Shown piece after piece: positions 42,594 through 55,409 of a stretch of 64,000 bases of DNA. The stretch spans positions 1 through 64,000 of the forward strand of contig NZ_CAINTR010000201.1 of assembly GCF_903853455.1 (NCBI RefSeq). The letters are read 5' to 3'. Each line of letters opens with the position of its first letter. Positions within the stretch are counted from its first letter, which is position 1. Source of the stretch: an uncultured Magnetospirillum sp. GTDB lineage: Bacteria; Pseudomonadota; Alphaproteobacteria; Rhodospirillales; Magnetospirillaceae. Both the position numbers and the translations under genes were made by a program. Under the pieces are notes generated by a model that did not search any database, was not told the DNA's origin, and was given only the letters and a program-made list of their open reading frames with translations.

Positions 42594-44894
42594 ATGACAG
42601 CAAACTTCAACACCACCTCGGCCAACGGCGACGAGGCCAAGGCCGCCGGCGCTCTCGAACGCGACACCCTGCTGATGCACGCCTCCGGGCGGCCCGGCAA
42701 GATCGAGGTGGTCCCCACCAAGCCGCTGATTACCCAGCGCGACCTGTCGCTGGCCTATTCCCCCGGGGTGGCCTTTCCCTGTCTGCACATCGCCCGTGAT
42801 CCGGCGCTGGCCTACGACTACACCGCCAAGGGCAACCTGGTGGCGGTGATCTCCAACGGCACCGCCGTGCTGGGCCTGGGCGATCTGGGGGCGCTGGCCA
42901 GCAAGCCGGTGATGGAGGGCAAGGCGGTGCTGTTCAAGCGCTTCGCCGACGTGGACGCCATCGACCTCGAGGTCGATACCCACGACGTCGAGGAGTTCAT
43001 CAATGCGGTGCGCTATCTGGGGCCCAGCTTCGGCGGCATCAACCTGGAAGACATCAAGGCCCCCGAGTGTTTCATCATCGAGCAGCGCCTGCGCGAGCTG
43101 ATGCCGATCCCGGTGTTCCACGACGACCAGCATGGCACCGCCATCATCTCCGCCGCCGGCCTGATCAACGCGCTGGACCTCACCGGCCGCGACATCGCCA
43201 CCACCAAGGTGGTGGTCAACGGCGCCGGCGCCGCCGCCATCGCCTGCATCGAGCTGATGAAGGCCATGGGCATCCGGCACGAGAACGTGGTGATGTGCGA
43301 CACCAAGGGGGTGATCTATCAGGGCCGCACCGAGGGCATGAACCAGTGGAAGTCGGCCCATGCGGTGCCGACCAAGGCCCGCACCCTATTCGAGGCCATG
43401 GACGGCGCCGACGTCTTCCTGGGCCTGTCGGTCAAGGGCGCGGTGACTCCCGAGATGGTCGCCGCCATGGCGGCCAAGCCCATCATCTTCGCCATGGCCA
43501 ACCCCGATCCCGAGGTCACCCCGGAGGAGGTCAAGGCGGTCCGCTCCGATGCCATCATCGCCACCGGCCGTTCGGACTATCCCAACCAGATCAACAATCT
43601 TTTGGGCTTCCCCTACATCTTCCGCGGCGCCCTGGACGTGCGGGCCTCGACCATCAACGAAGCCATGAAGATCGCCGCCGTCAAGGCCATCGCCGCCCTG
43701 GCCCGCAAGGACGTGCCCGACGAGGTCGACGCCGCCTATTCCGGCCGCCGCCTGCGCTATGGTCCCGAATACATCATCCCGGTGCCGTTCGACCCCCGGC
43801 TGATCGCGGCGATTCCGCCGGCGGTGGCCAAGGCCGCCATGGATACCGGGGTGGCGCGCAAGCCCATCATCGACATGGAGGCCTACAAGCGGGAACTGTC
43901 GGCCCGCCTCGACCCGACCTCGGCCAGCATGCAGGCCATCACCGAGGCGGTGAAGGCCAACCCCAAGCGGGTGGTGTTCGCCGAAGGCGAGGAGGAAAAG
44001 CAGATCCGCGCCGCCGTGGCGTTCAGCAATGCCGGCCTCGGCCATCCCATCCTGATCGGCCGCGAGGAGCGCATCCGCGCCACCATGAAGGCCATCGGCC
44101 TGCCGGCGGCCGAATCGCTGGAGATCATCAATTCCCGGCTGTCGCCCCAGACCAAGCATTACACCGACATGCTGTACGAGCGCATGCAGCGCAAGGGCGC
44201 GCTTTATCGCGACGCCCAGCGTCTGGTCAACCAGGAGCGCAACATCTTCGCCGCCCTGATGGTTCAGGCCGGCGACGCCGACGCCATGGTGACCGGCCTG
44301 ACCCGCAACTACTGGCAGGCCTTCGAGGAAATCCAGAAGGTGATCGATCCGACGCCGGGCGAGCTGATGTTCGGTATGACGGTGTTCATCGCCAAGGGAC
44401 GGGTGGTGTTCGTCGCCGACACCACGGTGATGGAGACGCCGACGCCGGAGCAACTGGCCGACATCGCGGTGCAGACCGCCCATAAGGCGCGGCAGATGGG
44501 CCACGAGCCCCGCGTCGCCATGATCAGCTATTCCACCTTCGGCAATCCCAGCAACGACCGCGCCGAGCGGGTGCGCGAAGCGGTGGAGATCCTGGACAGC
44601 CGCAAGGTGGACTTCGTCTATGACGGCGAAATGGGCGCCGACGTGGCGCTCGATCCCGACCTGCTCAGCCATTATCCGTTCTGTCGCCTGAAGCAGCCGG
44701 CCAACGTGCTGGTGATGCCCGGTCTTTATTCCGCCACCATCGGCTCGAAGCTGTTGCAGAAGCTGGGCGGGGTCAGCGTCATCGGCCCCATCCTGGTGGG
44801 CTTGTCCAAGCCGGCGCAGATCACCTCCATGGACGCCTCCGCCAACGACATCGTCAACATGGCGGTGCTGGCCTGCTACGACGCGTTGAAATAG
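42594..44894 (+). CDS. maeB: NADP-dependent malic enzyme fused to phosphotransacetylase-like domain
   Basis: Malic enzyme N-half and PTA-like C-half. Confidence 0.93.
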   Translation: MTANFNTTSANGDEAKAAGALERDTLLMHASGRPGKIEVVPTKPLITQRDLSLAYSPGVAFPCLHIARDPALAYDYTAKGNLVAVISNGTAVLGLGDLGALASKPVMEGKAVLFKRFADVDAIDLEVDTHDVEEFINAVRYLGPSFGGINLEDIKAPECFIIEQRLRELMPIPVFHDDQHGTAIISAAGLINALDLTGRDIATTKVVVNGAGAAAIACIELMKAMGIRHENVVMCDTKGVIYQGRTEGMNQWKSAHAVPTKARTLFEAMDGADVFLGLSVKGAVTPEMVAAMAAKPIIFAMANPDPEVTPEEVKAVRSDAIIATGRSDYPNQINNLLGFPYIFRGALDVRASTINEAMKIAAVKAIAALARKDVPDEVDAAYSGRRLRYGPEYIIPVPFDPRLIAAIPPAVAKAAMDTGVARKPIIDMEAYKRELSARLDPTSASMQAITEAVKANPKRVVFAEGEEEKQIRAAVAFSNAGLGHPILIGREERIRATMKAIGLPAAESLEIINSRLSPQTKHYTDMLYERMQRKGALYRDAQRLVNQERNIFAALMVQAGDADAMVTGLTRNYWQAFEEIQKVIDPTPGELMFGMTVFIAKGRVVFVADTTVMETPTPEQLADIAVQTAHKARQMGHEPRVAMISYSTFGNPSNDRAERVREAVEILDSRKVDFVYDGEMGADVALDPDLLSHYPFCRLKQPANVLVMPGLYSATIGSKLLQKLGGVSVIGPILVGLSKPAQITSMDASANDIVNMAVLACYDALK

Positions 44895-44898
44895 CCCC

Positions 44899-46308
44899 AT
44901 GAGCCGGCGCGGTCCCGTCACCATCGGTCGTATCGTTTCGGTGGCGGTGCTGCTGTCCAGTCCCACCGGCATCGTCCTGATGATCCTGGCCGCTACCAGC
45001 CACATGGCGGCCGGGCCGGCCTTCGGGGCCTGGGCGGCGGTGGCGGCGGCCCTGGTGGTGATGGTGCGCTCCCATCTCGGCGACCTCGACGCCCTGGCGC
45101 GCTGGATCCGTTCGCTGGCGCTGGGTGACGAATCGGGACCGCCGCCGGGTCGCGAGGACACCACCCTGGCCGAGACCGTCGCCGCCGTCGGCGGTCTGCG
45201 CCGCATGTGGCAGCACAAGTCGGCGGAGCTGGCCGAGGCGGCCAGGCGCAACGAAAGCCTGCTGGACAACCTGCCCGATCCGCTGCTGCTGCTCGACCCG
45301 GCCCGCAAGGTGGTGCGGGCCAATCAGGCGGCGGCGCGGCTGTTCGGCCGCGATCTGGCGGGGCGCGACATGGCCGCCTTCCTGCGCGATCCGGCGGTGC
45401 TGGAAATCACCGAGGCGGTTCTGGCCGGGCTGGCGAGCTCGCGCGAATGCGAATTCGCCCAGATGGTGCCGCTGGAGCGGGTGTTCCTGGCCCGCGCCGA
45501 GCGGCTGCAGGGCCAGCCCGCCGACGGCGGCACCGCCATCCTGACCCTGCACGATCTCACCACCATCAAGCGCATGGAGCGCATGCGCGCCGATTTCGTC
45601 GCCAATGCCAGCCATGAATTGCGCACGCCGCTGGCGGCGCTGTCGGGGTTCATCGAAACCCTCCAGGGCCCGGCCCGCGACGACGAGGAGGCGCGCGAGA
45701 AGTTTCTCGCCATCATGGCCGAGCAGGCCGGCCGCATGGCCCGGCTGGTGGCCGATCTGCTGTCGCTGTCGCGCATCGAGCTGAACGAACATACCCCGCC
45801 CAGCGAGCGGGTGGACCTCGTCCGGCTGGTCACCACCGCCGCCGAGGCGCTGAAGCCGCTGGCCCAGGCCAAGGGCATGACCATTCGCCTGGATCTGGAT
45901 CCCGGACTGGCGGCGGTGGTCGCCCAACCTGACGAGCTGGCGCAGCTGTTCCAGAACCTGCTGGACAACGCGGTCAAATACGGTCGCGACGACACCGAGA
46001 TCGAGGTCCGCGCCGCCGCCGCGACCGCCGCTGAATTGCCGCGCTCCGCCGGCACCCTGCTGCGGGCCGATCCGGTGGTCAGGGTTTCCATCCGCGACCA
46101 TGGCGAAGGCATCGCCAAGGAACATCTGCCGCGTCTGACCGAGCGCTTCTACCGGGTCGATACCGCAAGGTCACGCAAGATGGGCGGCACCGGCCTGGGG
46201 CTGGCCATCGTCAAGCACATCGTCAACCGCCATCGCGGTCTGCTGACCATCGACAGCAAGGTCGGCGAGGGCACCACCTTCACGGTTTGGCTTCCCGCCG
46301 CTCCTTAA
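44899..46308 (+). CDS. Sensor histidine kinase, PhoR-like
   Basis: VANASHELRTPLAALSGFIETL H-box; N, G1 and G2 boxes. Confidence 0.88.
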   Translation: MSRRGPVTIGRIVSVAVLLSSPTGIVLMILAATSHMAAGPAFGAWAAVAAALVVMVRSHLGDLDALARWIRSLALGDESGPPPGREDTTLAETVAAVGGLRRMWQHKSAELAEAARRNESLLDNLPDPLLLLDPARKVVRANQAAARLFGRDLAGRDMAAFLRDPAVLEITEAVLAGLASSRECEFAQMVPLERVFLARAERLQGQPADGGTAILTLHDLTTIKRMERMRADFVANASHELRTPLAALSGFIETLQGPARDDEEAREKFLAIMAEQAGRMARLVADLLSLSRIELNEHTPPSERVDLVRLVTTAAEALKPLAQAKGMTIRLDLDPGLAAVVAQPDELAQLFQNLLDNAVKYGRDDTEIEVRAAAATAAELPRSAGTLLRADPVVRVSIRDHGEGIAKEHLPRLTERFYRVDTARSRKMGGTGLGLAIVKHIVNRHRGLLTIDSKVGEGTTFTVWLPAAP

Positions 46309-46313
46309 ATAAG

Positions 46314-46369
46314 CCTCAGTTGCCGGCGCCCACATCCGTGGGCTTGGCTTTCGTGCCACGAGGCGCGCC
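46314..46369 (-). repeat. Intergenic repeat family copy F
   Basis: On minus: CGCGCCTCGTGGCACG + AAAGCCAA + GCCCAC-ggat-GTGGGC + GCCGGCAACTGAGG. Confidence 0.7.
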
Positions 46370-46401
46370 GGCCCTTGGCCGCAACTCCCTTCGGTCGGCT
46401 C

Positions 46402-47628
46402 TCAGTCGCCGGGGGCGGCTTGCCGCCGCACCAGACTGAAGAAGATCACCGTCGCCAGGGCGGCCAGCACCGCCATGGCCGTCGCCATGGGCCGAGCGCT
46501 GCCGTCGAACACCAGACCGCCCACCCAGCCGATCACCGCTCCGCCCGCCATCTGGGAGAAGCCGATCCCGGCCGAGGCGGCGCCGGCCATGTGGGGAAAC
46601 GGCGCGATCGCCCCGGCGGTGGCGTTGGGCATCACCAGGGCGGCGAACGAGAAGAACACCATCATCGGCACCATCACCGAGGCGACCCGGCCGACCATGC
46701 CGATGCCCGACTGGGCGATGCCCGACCAGGCCAGCCCGGCCATCACCATGCCGGCCAGGGTGCAGCCCACCAGACCGATCCCGACCATGCGCTCGATGCC
46801 GATGCGATGGGTGACGCGGGCGGCGACGAAACCGCCGACCAGATAGCCCAGCGAGGCCATGGAGAAGCCGAGGCCGAAATACTGGGGCGGCAGCCCCAGG
46901 GCGTCGATCAGCACGAAGGACGAGCTGGACAGGTAGATGAAGACGCCGCCGAAGATCACCGTCACGGTCAGGACATAGCCGACGAAGCCGCGGTGGCGCA
47001 GCAGGGCGCCGTAATTCTCCAGCATGCGGCCGGGATCAAGCGCGGTGGGGTCGGGGTGCTGGTTGGTCTCGCCCAGCAGCCGCCAGACCATGACCAGCAG
47101 AATCACCCCGAACAGGGCCAGCAGCAGGAAGTTGGAGCGCCAGCCGAACCAGATGTGGAACCAGCCGCCGATGGTGGGCGCCACCAGCGGCGCCAAGGCC
47201 ATGGCCGAGGCCATGTAGCTCATCACCTTGGCCGCCTGCTCGCGCGGGAAGATGTCGCGGACCACGGCGCGGCTGACCACGGGACCGCAGCAGGCCCCCA
47301 GCGCCTGGACGAACCGCCCGGCGATCAGCGTCTCGATGGTGGGCGCCACGACGCAGAACAGGCTGGCGGCGACATAGAGGACCACGCCGCCCATGATGAC
47401 GCGGCGACGGCCGAAACGGTCCGACAGCGGCCCGTAGCCCAACTGCATCACCGCGAAGCCGGCGACGAAGGCCGACAGTGTCATCTGGACCATGGCGGTG
47501 GTGGTCTTGAGATCGCGGGCCATGTCGGGCAGCGACGGCAGATAAAGATCGGTGCACATGGGTCCGAACGCCACCAGCAGGGTCAGCAGAACCGCCAAGG
47601 TGCGGGTGGGCGCGATGATGGGGGTCAT
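46402..47628 (-). CDS. Bcr/CflA family MFS drug-resistance transporter
   Basis: 12-TM MFS; FGPMCTDLYLPSLPDMARDL; GPLSDRFGRRRVI. Confidence 0.92.
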   Translation of the reverse strand: MTPIIAPTRTLAVLLTLLVAFGPMCTDLYLPSLPDMARDLKTTTAMVQMTLSAFVAGFAVMQLGYGPLSDRFGRRRVIMGGVVLYVAASLFCVVAPTIETLIAGRFVQALGACCGPVVSRAVVRDIFPREQAAKVMSYMASAMALAPLVAPTIGGWFHIWFGWRSNFLLLALFGVILLVMVWRLLGETNQHPDPTALDPGRMLENYGALLRHRGFVGYVLTVTVIFGGVFIYLSSSSFVLIDALGLPPQYFGLGFSMASLGYLVGGFVAARVTHRIGIERMVGIGLVGCTLAGMVMAGLAWSGIAQSGIGMVGRVASVMVPMMVFFSFAALVMPNATAGAIAPFPHMAGAASAGIGFSQMAGGAVIGWVGGLVFDGSARPMATAMAVLAALATVIFFSLVRRQAAPGD

Positions 47629-48329
47629 GGGGCGGATCCATAGCGGTGCAGGCCGGGTCCGTGCAGCTTCAGCCAGGAGCGGGCCGGCTTGGGATTGCCG
47701 ACCAGGGTCTCGACCAGCCGCCAGAAGTCGGGGCCGTGGTTCATTTCGGCCAGATGGGCCACTTCGTGGGCGACCACGTAATCCAGGATCCAGCCTGGCG
47801 CCAGGATCAGCCGCCACGAGAACGACAACTCGCCATCGGCGGTGCACGAGCCCCAGCGCGACTTGGTGTCGCGCACCGTCACCCGGGCGACCTTGCGGCC
47901 GATGCTTGCGGACAAGCTGCGCGAGCGATGGGCCAGCACCAGCCGGGCCTCGTCGCGCAGGAAGGCGCCGACCCGCCGCGCCACATGCTCCTCGCGCCCC
48001 GAGACGTTGATCCGGCCCTCCTCGGCCCAGACGCCGCGCCGGGCGGTGGGCTGATGATTGATCCGATGGGGAAGGCCCATGAACGGCAGTTCGGCGCCGG
48101 GGGCCAGGGCGATTCGCTCGGGCATGGAATCCAGCCGGCCGGCGATCCAGTCGCGCTGATGGTGGGCGAAGCGCTCGGCCTCGGCCAGCGGCACGCCCAC
48201 CGGCAACACCACCACCACGCCGTCGCCGCCGGGGGCGATGCGCAGGCTCATGCGGCTGGCCGTGCTCGACCGACGGACGGCAAGCGACAGCTCACGACCG
48301 GCGATGTCGAGGCGAAGCGAAGGGCTCAT
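47625..48329 (-). CDS. M48/YgjP-like (SprT/WLM-type) metallopeptidase
   Basis: [19 protein letters not shown] HExxH motif; SRWGSC. Confidence 0.9.
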   Translation of the reverse strand: MSPSLRLDIAGRELSLAVRRSSTASRMSLRIAPGGDGVVVVLPVGVPLAEAERFAHHQRDWIAGRLDSMPERIALAPGAELPFMGLPHRINHQPTARRGVWAEEGRINVSGREEHVARRVGAFLRDEARLVLAHRSRSLSASIGRKVARVTVRDTKSRWGSCTADGELSFSWRLILAPGWILDYVVAHEVAHLAEMNHGPDFWRLVETLVGNPKPARSWLKLHGPGLHRYGSAP

Positions 48330-48415
48330 GGGGAGGTGATAACGCGGTAGGACCACTCAAGACAACCTTTGCCTCGCTCTTGCCCCGGCATCCCTGGTCT
48401 GCGACAGTCGCCGCC

Positions 48416-49903
48416 ATGACCGCAATCCGATCGCGCAAACCCGCCCTGATGCTGCAAGGCACCGGCTCCGACGTGGGCAAATCGCTGCTGGCGGCCGGGC
48501 TGTGCCGGCTGTTCGCCCGGCGCGGCCTCGCCGTGCGGCCGTTCAAGCCGCAGAACATGTCCAACAACGCCGCCGTGACCGAGGATGGCGGCGAGATCGG
48601 CCGCGCCCAGGCGTTGCAGGCCCGCGCCTGCGGGGTGCGGCCGCGCTCCGACATGAACCCGGTGCTGTTGAAGCCGCAGAGCGAGACCGGCGCCCAGGTG
48701 GTGGTCCAGGGCAAGGTCGTGGCCAGCGCCACGGCGCGCGACTATTACGCCTTGAAGCCCTCGCTGCTGCCCAAGGTGCTGGAAAGCTTCGCGCGGCTGG
48801 AGGCCGAGGCCGACCTGATGGTGGTCGAAGGGGCCGGCAGCGCCGCCGAGGTCAACCTGCGCGCCGCCGACATCGCCAATATGGGCTTCGCCGAGGCCGC
48901 CGACATTCCGGTGGTGCTGGTGGCCGATATCGACCGGGGGGGCGTCATCGCCGCCATCGTCGGCACCCATGCCCTGCTGCCGGAGACCGAGCGCGCCCGG
49001 CTCAAGGGCTATGTCATCAACCGCTTTCGTGGCGATCCCGCCCTATTCGCCCCGGCGGTGGACATCATTTTCGAACGCACCGGTCTGCCCTGCCTCGGCA
49101 TCATTCCCTGGTTCGCCGATGCCGCCCTGCTGCCGGCCGAGGATGCCGCCTCCCTGACCGGTCGGTCGAGTGGCGGTGACGGCATCCGTATCATCGTGCC
49201 CCGGTTGTCGCGCATCGCCAATTTCGACGATTTCGACCCGCTGGCGGCGGAGCCCGATGTGCGGCTGGAGATGGTGGCGCCGGGGCGGCCACTGCCGCTC
49301 GACGCCGACCTGATCATCCTGCCCGGTTCCAAATCCACCATCGCCGACCTGAATTTCTTGCGGCAGCAGGGCTGGGACATCGACATCAAGGCCCATCTGC
49401 GCCGGGGCGGCCGGGTGCTGGGGATCTGCGCCGGCTATCAGATGCTGGGCGGCCGCGTCGCCGACCCGCTGGGGGTGGAAGGCCCGGTCGGCGGAGTCGC
49501 CGCCGGGCTGGGGCTGCTGGCGGTGGACACGGTGATGGAGGGCGACAAGGTGCTGACCGAGATGGCCGGCACCGCCGCCGGCGGCGTGGCGGTCCGGGGC
49601 TACGAGATGCATATGGGGCGCACCAGCGGTCCCGACACGGCGCGGCCGCTGCTGACGCTGGACGGCCGGCCCGATGGCGCGGTGTCGCGCGACGGTCTGG
49701 TGTCGGGGTGCTATCTGCACGGGCTGTTCGCCTCGGATTCCTTCCGCGCCGGCTTTCTCGCCGGGCTGCGGCCCGGTCGCGGCGGCGGTCTGGCCTACGA
49801 GACCCTGGTGGACGACGTGCTGGACCGTCTGGCCGACCATCTGGAGCGGCACATGGCGGTCGAGCCGTTATGGCGGATTGCTAACCGAACGGATCCGGGC
49901 TGA
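48416..49903 (+). CDS. cobQ: Cobyric acid synthase
   Basis: [32 protein letters not shown]. Confidence 0.95.
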   Translation: MTAIRSRKPALMLQGTGSDVGKSLLAAGLCRLFARRGLAVRPFKPQNMSNNAAVTEDGGEIGRAQALQARACGVRPRSDMNPVLLKPQSETGAQVVVQGKVVASATARDYYALKPSLLPKVLESFARLEAEADLMVVEGAGSAAEVNLRAADIANMGFAEAADIPVVLVADIDRGGVIAAIVGTHALLPETERARLKGYVINRFRGDPALFAPAVDIIFERTGLPCLGIIPWFADAALLPAEDAASLTGRSSGGDGIRIIVPRLSRIANFDDFDPLAAEPDVRLEMVAPGRPLPLDADLIILPGSKSTIADLNFLRQQGWDIDIKAHLRRGGRVLGICAGYQMLGGRVADPLGVEGPVGGVAAGLGLLAVDTVMEGDKVLTEMAGTAAGGVAVRGYEMHMGRTSGPDTARPLLTLDGRPDGAVSRDGLVSGCYLHGLFASDSFRAGFLAGLRPGRGGGLAYETLVDDVLDRLADHLERHMAVEPLWRIANRTDPG

Positions 49904-50234
49904 AGGCCCGCTCCTCCATCACCCGGACCTCGCTGTCCAACAAGGCCAGATAGGCGTCGTAGGCGGGAGTGGTGGGGATGTCGAGACCGCGCAGCTCCAT
50001 TTCCGAGGTCAGGTCGGTCTGTTCGTGCATCAGGTCGGTGTCGAAGGGGCGGATCTGGCTGCATTGCCGCGACAAGGTCCAGCTACGCAGCAGCAGTTCG
50101 TCGGGCAACCGGGCATAACGCTGCCCGCGCCCAACATAGTCGTTGTGGCGCCGGAGCTTGCCGTCATTCAGCCATGCGGCGATCCGCGCCTGCATGGGAT
50201 TGTCTGGCTTGGCCATGGGCATACCCGGAAACAT
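49881..50234 (-). CDS. Hypothetical protein
   Basis: 117-aa ORF converging on and overlapping cobQ by 23 bp. Confidence 0.6.
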   Translation of the reverse strand: MFPGMPMAKPDNPMQARIAAWLNDGKLRRHNDYVGRGQRYARLPDELLLRSWTLSRQCSQIRPFDTDLMHEQTDLTSEMELRGLDIPTTPAYDAYLALLDSEVRVMEERAFSPDPFG

Positions 50235-50259
50235 TCGACAGGGTTACTATAGCTTAAGT

Positions 50260-51255
50260 CTAGGATTGGAGCCAGAGCAGCAGAACCACCGATCCGGCAT
50301 CCAGGACGCAGGCGACGGTGAACAGGTGCAGCGCCCGGTGGATATCGGCGATGCCGGCCCGCGCCCGGCCCGACCCGATCCATTTCTCGTCCACCACCAG
50401 ACCGGGATATTTGCGCGGCCCGCCCAGGGCCAGACCCAGGGCGCCGGCGGCGGCGGCCTCGGGCCAGCCGGAATTGGGCGAGCGGTGATGGCGGGCGTCG
50501 GTGACCATGGTGACCAGTGCCGCCACCGGCTTGCCCTTGGGCACGAACGGCGCCGCCAGCGCCAGCATCAGGGCTGCCATGCGCGCGGGGACGAGGTTCA
50601 GCAGGTCGTCCAGCCGGGCCGCGGCCATGCCGAAGGCGCGGTACTTGTCGTTGCGGTAGCCGACCATGCTGTCCAGGGTGTTGACCGTCTTGTAGAGCAG
50701 TAGGCCGGGCAGGCCGGCGACGGCGTACCAGAACACCGGCGCCACCACCCCGTCGGCGAAGTTCTCGGCCAGGCTTTCGATGGCGGCGCGGGCGACGCCA
50801 TACTCGTCCAGCGACAGCGGGTCGCGCCCGACGATGCGCGACACCGCGTAGCGCCCGGCCTCGACGCCGCCCTGGGTCAGGGCCAGGGCCACGTCGTGGA
50901 CATGCTCGAACAGCGAGCGCTGGGCCAGCAAGGTGGCGGCGACGAACACCTCGACCAGCCAGACATGCGGCAGGGTCCGGGCCAGAAAGGCGATCCCCCC
51001 GCCGACGGACAGCGCCATCGCCGCCATGACGAACACCAGCAGGACGCCGCGCAGCCGGCGGTCCGCCTCCGAGCGTTCCGGTTTGTTCAACCGCTTGTCG
51101 AGGCTGGCGACGACGCGGCCGATCATCACCACCGGATGGGGGATGACGCGGAACAGCCAGCCCATCTCGCCCAGCGCCGCGTCCACCGCGATGGCCATGA
51201 ACAGCATCAGCAGCGGGTCGGGGGTATGGCCGAAATGGGTGAACAGCGGAAACAT
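50260..51255 (-). CDS. cbiB: Adenosylcobinamide-phosphate synthase
   Basis: HPVVMIGR; CbiB-like TM protein near cobQ. Confidence 0.92.
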   Translation of the reverse strand: MFPLFTHFGHTPDPLLMLFMAIAVDAALGEMGWLFRVIPHPVVMIGRVVASLDKRLNKPERSEADRRLRGVLLVFVMAAMALSVGGGIAFLARTLPHVWLVEVFVAATLLAQRSLFEHVHDVALALTQGGVEAGRYAVSRIVGRDPLSLDEYGVARAAIESLAENFADGVVAPVFWYAVAGLPGLLLYKTVNTLDSMVGYRNDKYRAFGMAAARLDDLLNLVPARMAALMLALAAPFVPKGKPVAALVTMVTDARHHRSPNSGWPEAAAAGALGLALGGPRKYPGLVVDEKWIGSGRARAGIADIHRALHLFTVACVLDAGSVVLLLWLQS

Positions 51256-51333
51256 GGCGCCAAGATGCGGCGGCGGCGCGGGCGCGTCAACCTGGGCAAT
51301 CGCTATCGGCGATTGCCCAAAGCATTGCATACG

Positions 51334-51418
51334 CCTCAAGCGCCGGCGCGAGCATCCGCTCGCTGGGGCTTCCGCGCCACGTGGCGCGCGCCCTCAACGG
51401 GCTAGTCGCTGCGCTCCG
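51334..51418 (-). repeat. Intergenic repeat family copy G (long form)
   Basis: On minus: left block 49/52 identical to copy E; hairpin GCGAGC-ggat-GCTCGC + GCCGGCGCTTGAGG. Confidence 0.9.
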
Positions 51419-51505
51419 AATGGGCGCGTCAACACCCCCCACCCGTTCTATTGTCTCCTTGTCCTCGCGATGCCATCCTTGCGCCAGGGATTCAATCCGG
51501 GAGAG

Positions 51506-52372
51506 ATGGTGATGGACGATCACGTCAAGAGTCTGCTGCCCAATGCCGACATGACCCGGCGCGGCTTCGTGTCGGCGGCGGTGCTGGCCACCGGCTACGC
51601 CCTGGCGGTCAGCCCTGCTTCGGCCGAGGCCATCGCCACCGACGCCACCGGCCTTTCCGCCGGGGCGGTGATGATTCCCACCACCGGCGGCACCTCCATG
51701 CCGGCCTATGCCGCCATGCCGGCCGGCACGGGGAAATTCCCCACCGTGCTGGTGGTGCAGGAGATCTTCGGCGTTCACGAGCATATCCGCGACATCTGCC
51801 GCCGGCTGGCCAAGCTGGGCTATCAGGCGGTGGCGCCGGAGCTGTATTTCCGCCAGGGCGATCCCGCGGTGATCTCCGACATTCCCACCATCTTGTCCTC
51901 CATCGTCGCCAAGGTCCCCGACGCCCAGGTGATGGCCGACCTGGACGCCACCGCCGCCTGGGCGGCGGCCAATGGCGGCGATCCGGCCCGCCTCGGCATC
52001 ACCGGCTTCTGCTGGGGCGGACGCGTCGTCTGGCTGTATGCCGCCCATAATCCCAAGCTCAAGGCCGGGGTGGCGTGGTACGGCAAGCTGGTCGGCGAGG
52101 CGTCGGCGTTGACGCCGAGGAATCCCATCGACGTGGCGGCGGAGCTGACGGCGCCGGTGCTGGGCCTGTATGGCGGCGCCGATCAGGGCATTCCCCAAGA
52201 CACGGTCGAGCAGATGCGAGTGGCGGTGAAACAGGCCAAGGTGGCGGTGGAGATCAAAGTCTATCCCGACGCGCCCCACGCCTTCCACGCCGACTACCGC
52301 CCGTCCTACCGCGAGGCGGCGGCCAAGGACGGCTGGGGCCGGTTGCAGGCGTGGTTCAAGGCGAATTTGTAG
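51506..52372 (+). CDS. Dienelactone hydrolase family protein, Tat-like signal
   Basis: [34 protein letters not shown] nucleophile region. Confidence 0.88.
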   Translation: MVMDDHVKSLLPNADMTRRGFVSAAVLATGYALAVSPASAEAIATDATGLSAGAVMIPTTGGTSMPAYAAMPAGTGKFPTVLVVQEIFGVHEHIRDICRRLAKLGYQAVAPELYFRQGDPAVISDIPTILSSIVAKVPDAQVMADLDATAAWAAANGGDPARLGITGFCWGGRVVWLYAAHNPKLKAGVAWYGKLVGEASALTPRNPIDVAAELTAPVLGLYGGADQGIPQDTVEQMRVAVKQAKVAVEIKVYPDAPHAFHADYRPSYREAAAKDGWGRLQAWFKANL

Positions 52373-52375
52373 ACA

Positions 52376-52957
52376 TCAGCACGTCACCCGCTCGACCGTG
52401 CCGCCCTTGAGGACGAACACCGCGTCCTGGGGGCTGTCGCCGCGCATGGCGGTGTCGGGGTCCTGGCCGAGATAGAGGCCGCGCAGCACCCGGCCGGCGA
52501 TGCCGTGGCTGACCACCACCAGCCGCTCGCCGGGCTGGAGGTCGGCCAGCCACGTGGCCAGCCGGGCGGCGACAGCGGAGTGGCTTTCGCCGTCGGGGCT
52601 GTGGAACACCCAGTGGCCGAGGCCGCTGCCGCCGGTCGTCTCGGGCGGCAGCTCGGCCTTGAGCCGGCCGGACAGGCTGCCGGTGTTCACCTCTTTCAGA
52701 CGGGGATCGAAGGTGGTGGTGGCAGCGTCGAGGCCGGCCAGTTCGCACAGGATGCCGGTGGTCTGGGCGCAGCGTCCCAGCGGGCTCGACACCACCCGCC
52801 AACTCTGGCCGTCACCGATCAGGCGGCGGATGGCGACGCCGTAGCGGCAGGCCTGCTCGGTGCCCTTGAGGGTCAGCGGCGAATCCAGGTGGCCCTGGAT
52901 GCGGCCTTCCCGGTTGAAGACGGTCTCGCCGTGGCGGACCAGGATGATGGTGGGCAT
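52376..52957 (-). CDS. Histidine phosphatase family protein
   Basis: ILVRHGETVFNREGRIQG. Confidence 0.9.
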   Translation of the reverse strand: MPTIILVRHGETVFNREGRIQGHLDSPLTLKGTEQACRYGVAIRRLIGDGQSWRVVSSPLGRCAQTTGILCELAGLDAATTTFDPRLKEVNTGSLSGRLKAELPPETTGGSGLGHWVFHSPDGESHSAVAARLATWLADLQPGERLVVVSHGIAGRVLRGLYLGQDPDTAMRGDSPQDAVFVLKGGTVERVTC

Positions 52958-53012
52958 TGTCGGGGGTGCGCGAGGGGCCTCGCGGCCCCTCGCATCCTTG
53001 CTATGTTATGAA

Positions 53013-55409
53013 CTACCCGCGCAGCTCGCCGCCGGTGGCCTTGGTCACCGCGGCGACGATCTTGGCGCCGACCGCCTCGATCTCCTCGTCGGTGAGGGTC
53101 TTGTCGGTGGGTTGCAGGGTCACGGTGATGGCCAGCGACTTCTTGCCCGCCGCCATCTTGTCGCCCTCGTAGAGGTCGAACACCGTCACGTCGGCGACCA
53201 GGGTCTTGTCGGCGCCCTTGGCGGCGCGCACCACCGCGTCGGCGGCGACCGCGCTGTCCAGGGTGAAGGCGAAGTCGCGCTCCAGCGGCTGGAACGCCGA
53301 GGCCCGCAGCAGCGGCCGCGCCTTGGTGGCTTTGGGCTTGGCCGGCGGCAGCGCCTCCAGGAACAGCTCGAAGCCGACCACCGGCCCCTTGACGTCGAGG
53401 CTTCCCAGGATGCCGGGGTGGATCTCGCCGAACAGGGCGATCAGCTTGTTGCCCAGCTTCAGCGAGCCGGAGCGGCCGGGGTGGTACCAGGACGGGGCCT
53501 CGGTCCCCACTTGCAGGCTGTCGGGATTGCCCCCGGCGGCGGCGATGGCGGCCAAGGCGTCGGCCTTGGCGTCGAAGGCGTCGACGGCCCGGGCGGGGTC
53601 GGCCCAGTGACGGTCTCTGGCCTTGCCGGCGCGGATGCCGGCGGCGACCTGACGCTGCTGGCCGGGTTCGGGACCGTCGAACTGCGGCCCGATCTCGAAC
53701 AGCCCCAGGTCGCGCATGCCGCGGTCGGCGTTGCGGCCGGCCGCCGCGATCAGGTTGGGCAGCACCGAGGGGCGCATGACGTCGAGATCGCTGGAAATGG
53801 GATTGGCCAGATGCATCTCGGGGGCGCCGCCGCCGAACAACTTGGCCTGGGCTTCGGGCAGGAACGACCAGGTCACCGTTTCCACCAGTCCACGCGACGC
53901 CAGCTGACGCCGCACCCAGCCGGAACGGCGCTGACCGGGGGTCAGCACCGGCTTGGGCATGGGCGAGCGCGGCAGCGGCACCGACGGGATGTTGTCGTAG
54001 CCGTTGATGCGGATGACCTCTTCCACCAGATCGTGCTCGGCGGCGATGTCGCCGCGCCAGGACGGCGGATTGATCAAGAGGCCGTCATCATGCTCGGCCA
54101 CGGCGCAGCCCAGGTCGTTGAGGACGGCCTCCATGCGGGCGACCTGGACCTGGACGCCGCCCAGGGCGGCGACCCGCTCGGGCCGCAGCACGATGGATTG
54201 CTGCCAGTCGGGCTCGGTGCCGGCGATCACCGGCTCGGAAGCCTCGCCGCCGCACAGATCGATGATCATGCGGGTGGCCAGCTCCATGGCCGGCACCACG
54301 AAACCGGGATCGACGCCGCGTTCGAAACGGAAGCGGGCGTCGGACAGGATTTCCAGCCTGCGGCCGGTGGCGGCGGTGCGGATGGGATCGAAATAGGCGG
54401 CTTCCAGGAAGACCTCGGTGGTGGTCTCGGTGCAGCCGGAATGCTCGCCGCCGATGATGCCGGCCAGCGCCTCGGGTCCGGCTTCGTCGGCGATCACCGT
54501 CATGCTGGCATCCAGGGCGTAGGTCTTGCCGTTCAGCGCCGCCAGGCTCTCGCCCGGCTTGGCCAGCCGGGCGCGGATGTCGCCCTTGACCTTGGCGGCG
54601 TCGAACACATGCAGCGGCCGCGACAGGTCGTAGGTGAAGAAGTTGGTGATGTCCACCAGCACCGAAATGGGGCGCAGGCCGATGGCGGTCAGGCGGTCCT
54701 TCAGCCATTGCGGACTGTCGCCGTTGGTCACGCCGCGAATATGGCGGCCGGCGAACAGCGGGCAGGCGGCCGCGTCCTCGGGCTCGAACTCCAGGCGTAC
54801 GCCGATGGGGCTCTTGAACCTGCCCGGCACCGGCTCGACCTCGAGCGGCTTCAGGTTGCCCAGCCCGTAGGCGGCGAGATCGCGGGCGATTCCGCGCACG
54901 CCCAGGCAGTCGGCGCGGTTGGGGGTGACCGAAATCTCGATCATGGGATCGAAGCTCATGATGTCGAGCAGGCGGGCGCCGACGGCGAGGTCGGCCGCCA
55001 GTTCGGCGATGCCGTCATGGTCCTCGCCCAGTTTCAGTTCGCGCCACGAGCACATCATGCCCTGGCTCTCGACGCCCCGCACATTGCCCTTCTTCAGGGT
55101 TTCGCCGTTATGGGGAATGCGGGTGCCGGGCAACGCCAGGATCACCTTGAGACCGACCCGGGCATTGGGGGCGCCGCACACCACCTGGATGGTGGCGCTG
55201 CCGGTGTCGACCTTGCACAGTTTCAGCTTGTCGGCGTTGGGGTGCTTTTCGGCCTCCAGGACATGACCCACGACGAAGCCGTCCAGATGCTTGGAGGGGT
55301 CGTCGATGCTCTCGACCTCCAGACCCACGGCGGTGAGGCCGATCTCGATCTGGTCCAGGGTGGCGGTGGTCTCAAGGTGGTCCTTGAGCCAGGCAAGCGT
55401 GAACTTCAT
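53013..55409 (-). CDS. pheT: Phenylalanine-tRNA ligase beta subunit
   Basis: [22 protein letters not shown]3/B4 and B5 domains. Confidence 0.97.
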   Translation of the reverse strand: MKFTLAWLKDHLETTATLDQIEIGLTAVGLEVESIDDPSKHLDGFVVGHVLEAEKHPNADKLKLCKVDTGSATIQVVCGAPNARVGLKVILALPGTRIPHNGETLKKGNVRGVESQGMMCSWRELKLGEDHDGIAELAADLAVGARLLDIMSFDPMIEISVTPNRADCLGVRGIARDLAAYGLGNLKPLEVEPVPGRFKSPIGVRLEFEPEDAAACPLFAGRHIRGVTNGDSPQWLKDRLTAIGLRPISVLVDITNFFTYDLSRPLHVFDAAKVKGDIRARLAKPGESLAALNGKTYALDASMTVIADEAGPEALAGIIGGEHSGCTETTTEVFLEAAYFDPIRTAATGRRLEILSDARFRFERGVDPGFVVPAMELATRMIIDLCGGEASEPVIAGTEPDWQQSIVLRPERVAALGGVQVQVARMEAVLNDLGCAVAEHDDGLLINPPSWRGDIAAEHDLVEEVIRINGYDNIPSVPLPRSPMPKPVLTPGQRRSGWVRRQLASRGLVETVTWSFLPEAQAKLFGGGAPEMHLANPISSDLDVMRPSVLPNLIAAAGRNADRGMRDLGLFEIGPQFDGPEPGQQRQVAAGIRAGKARDRHWADPARAVDAFDAKADALAAIAAAGGNPDSLQVGTEAPSWYHPGRSGSLKLGNKLIALFGEIHPGILGSLDVKGPVVGFELFLEALPPAKPKATKARPLLRASAFQPLERDFAFTLDSAVAADAVVRAAKGADKTLVADVTVFDLYEGDKMAAGKKSLAITVTLQPTDKTLTDEEIEAVGAKIVAAVTKATGGELRG

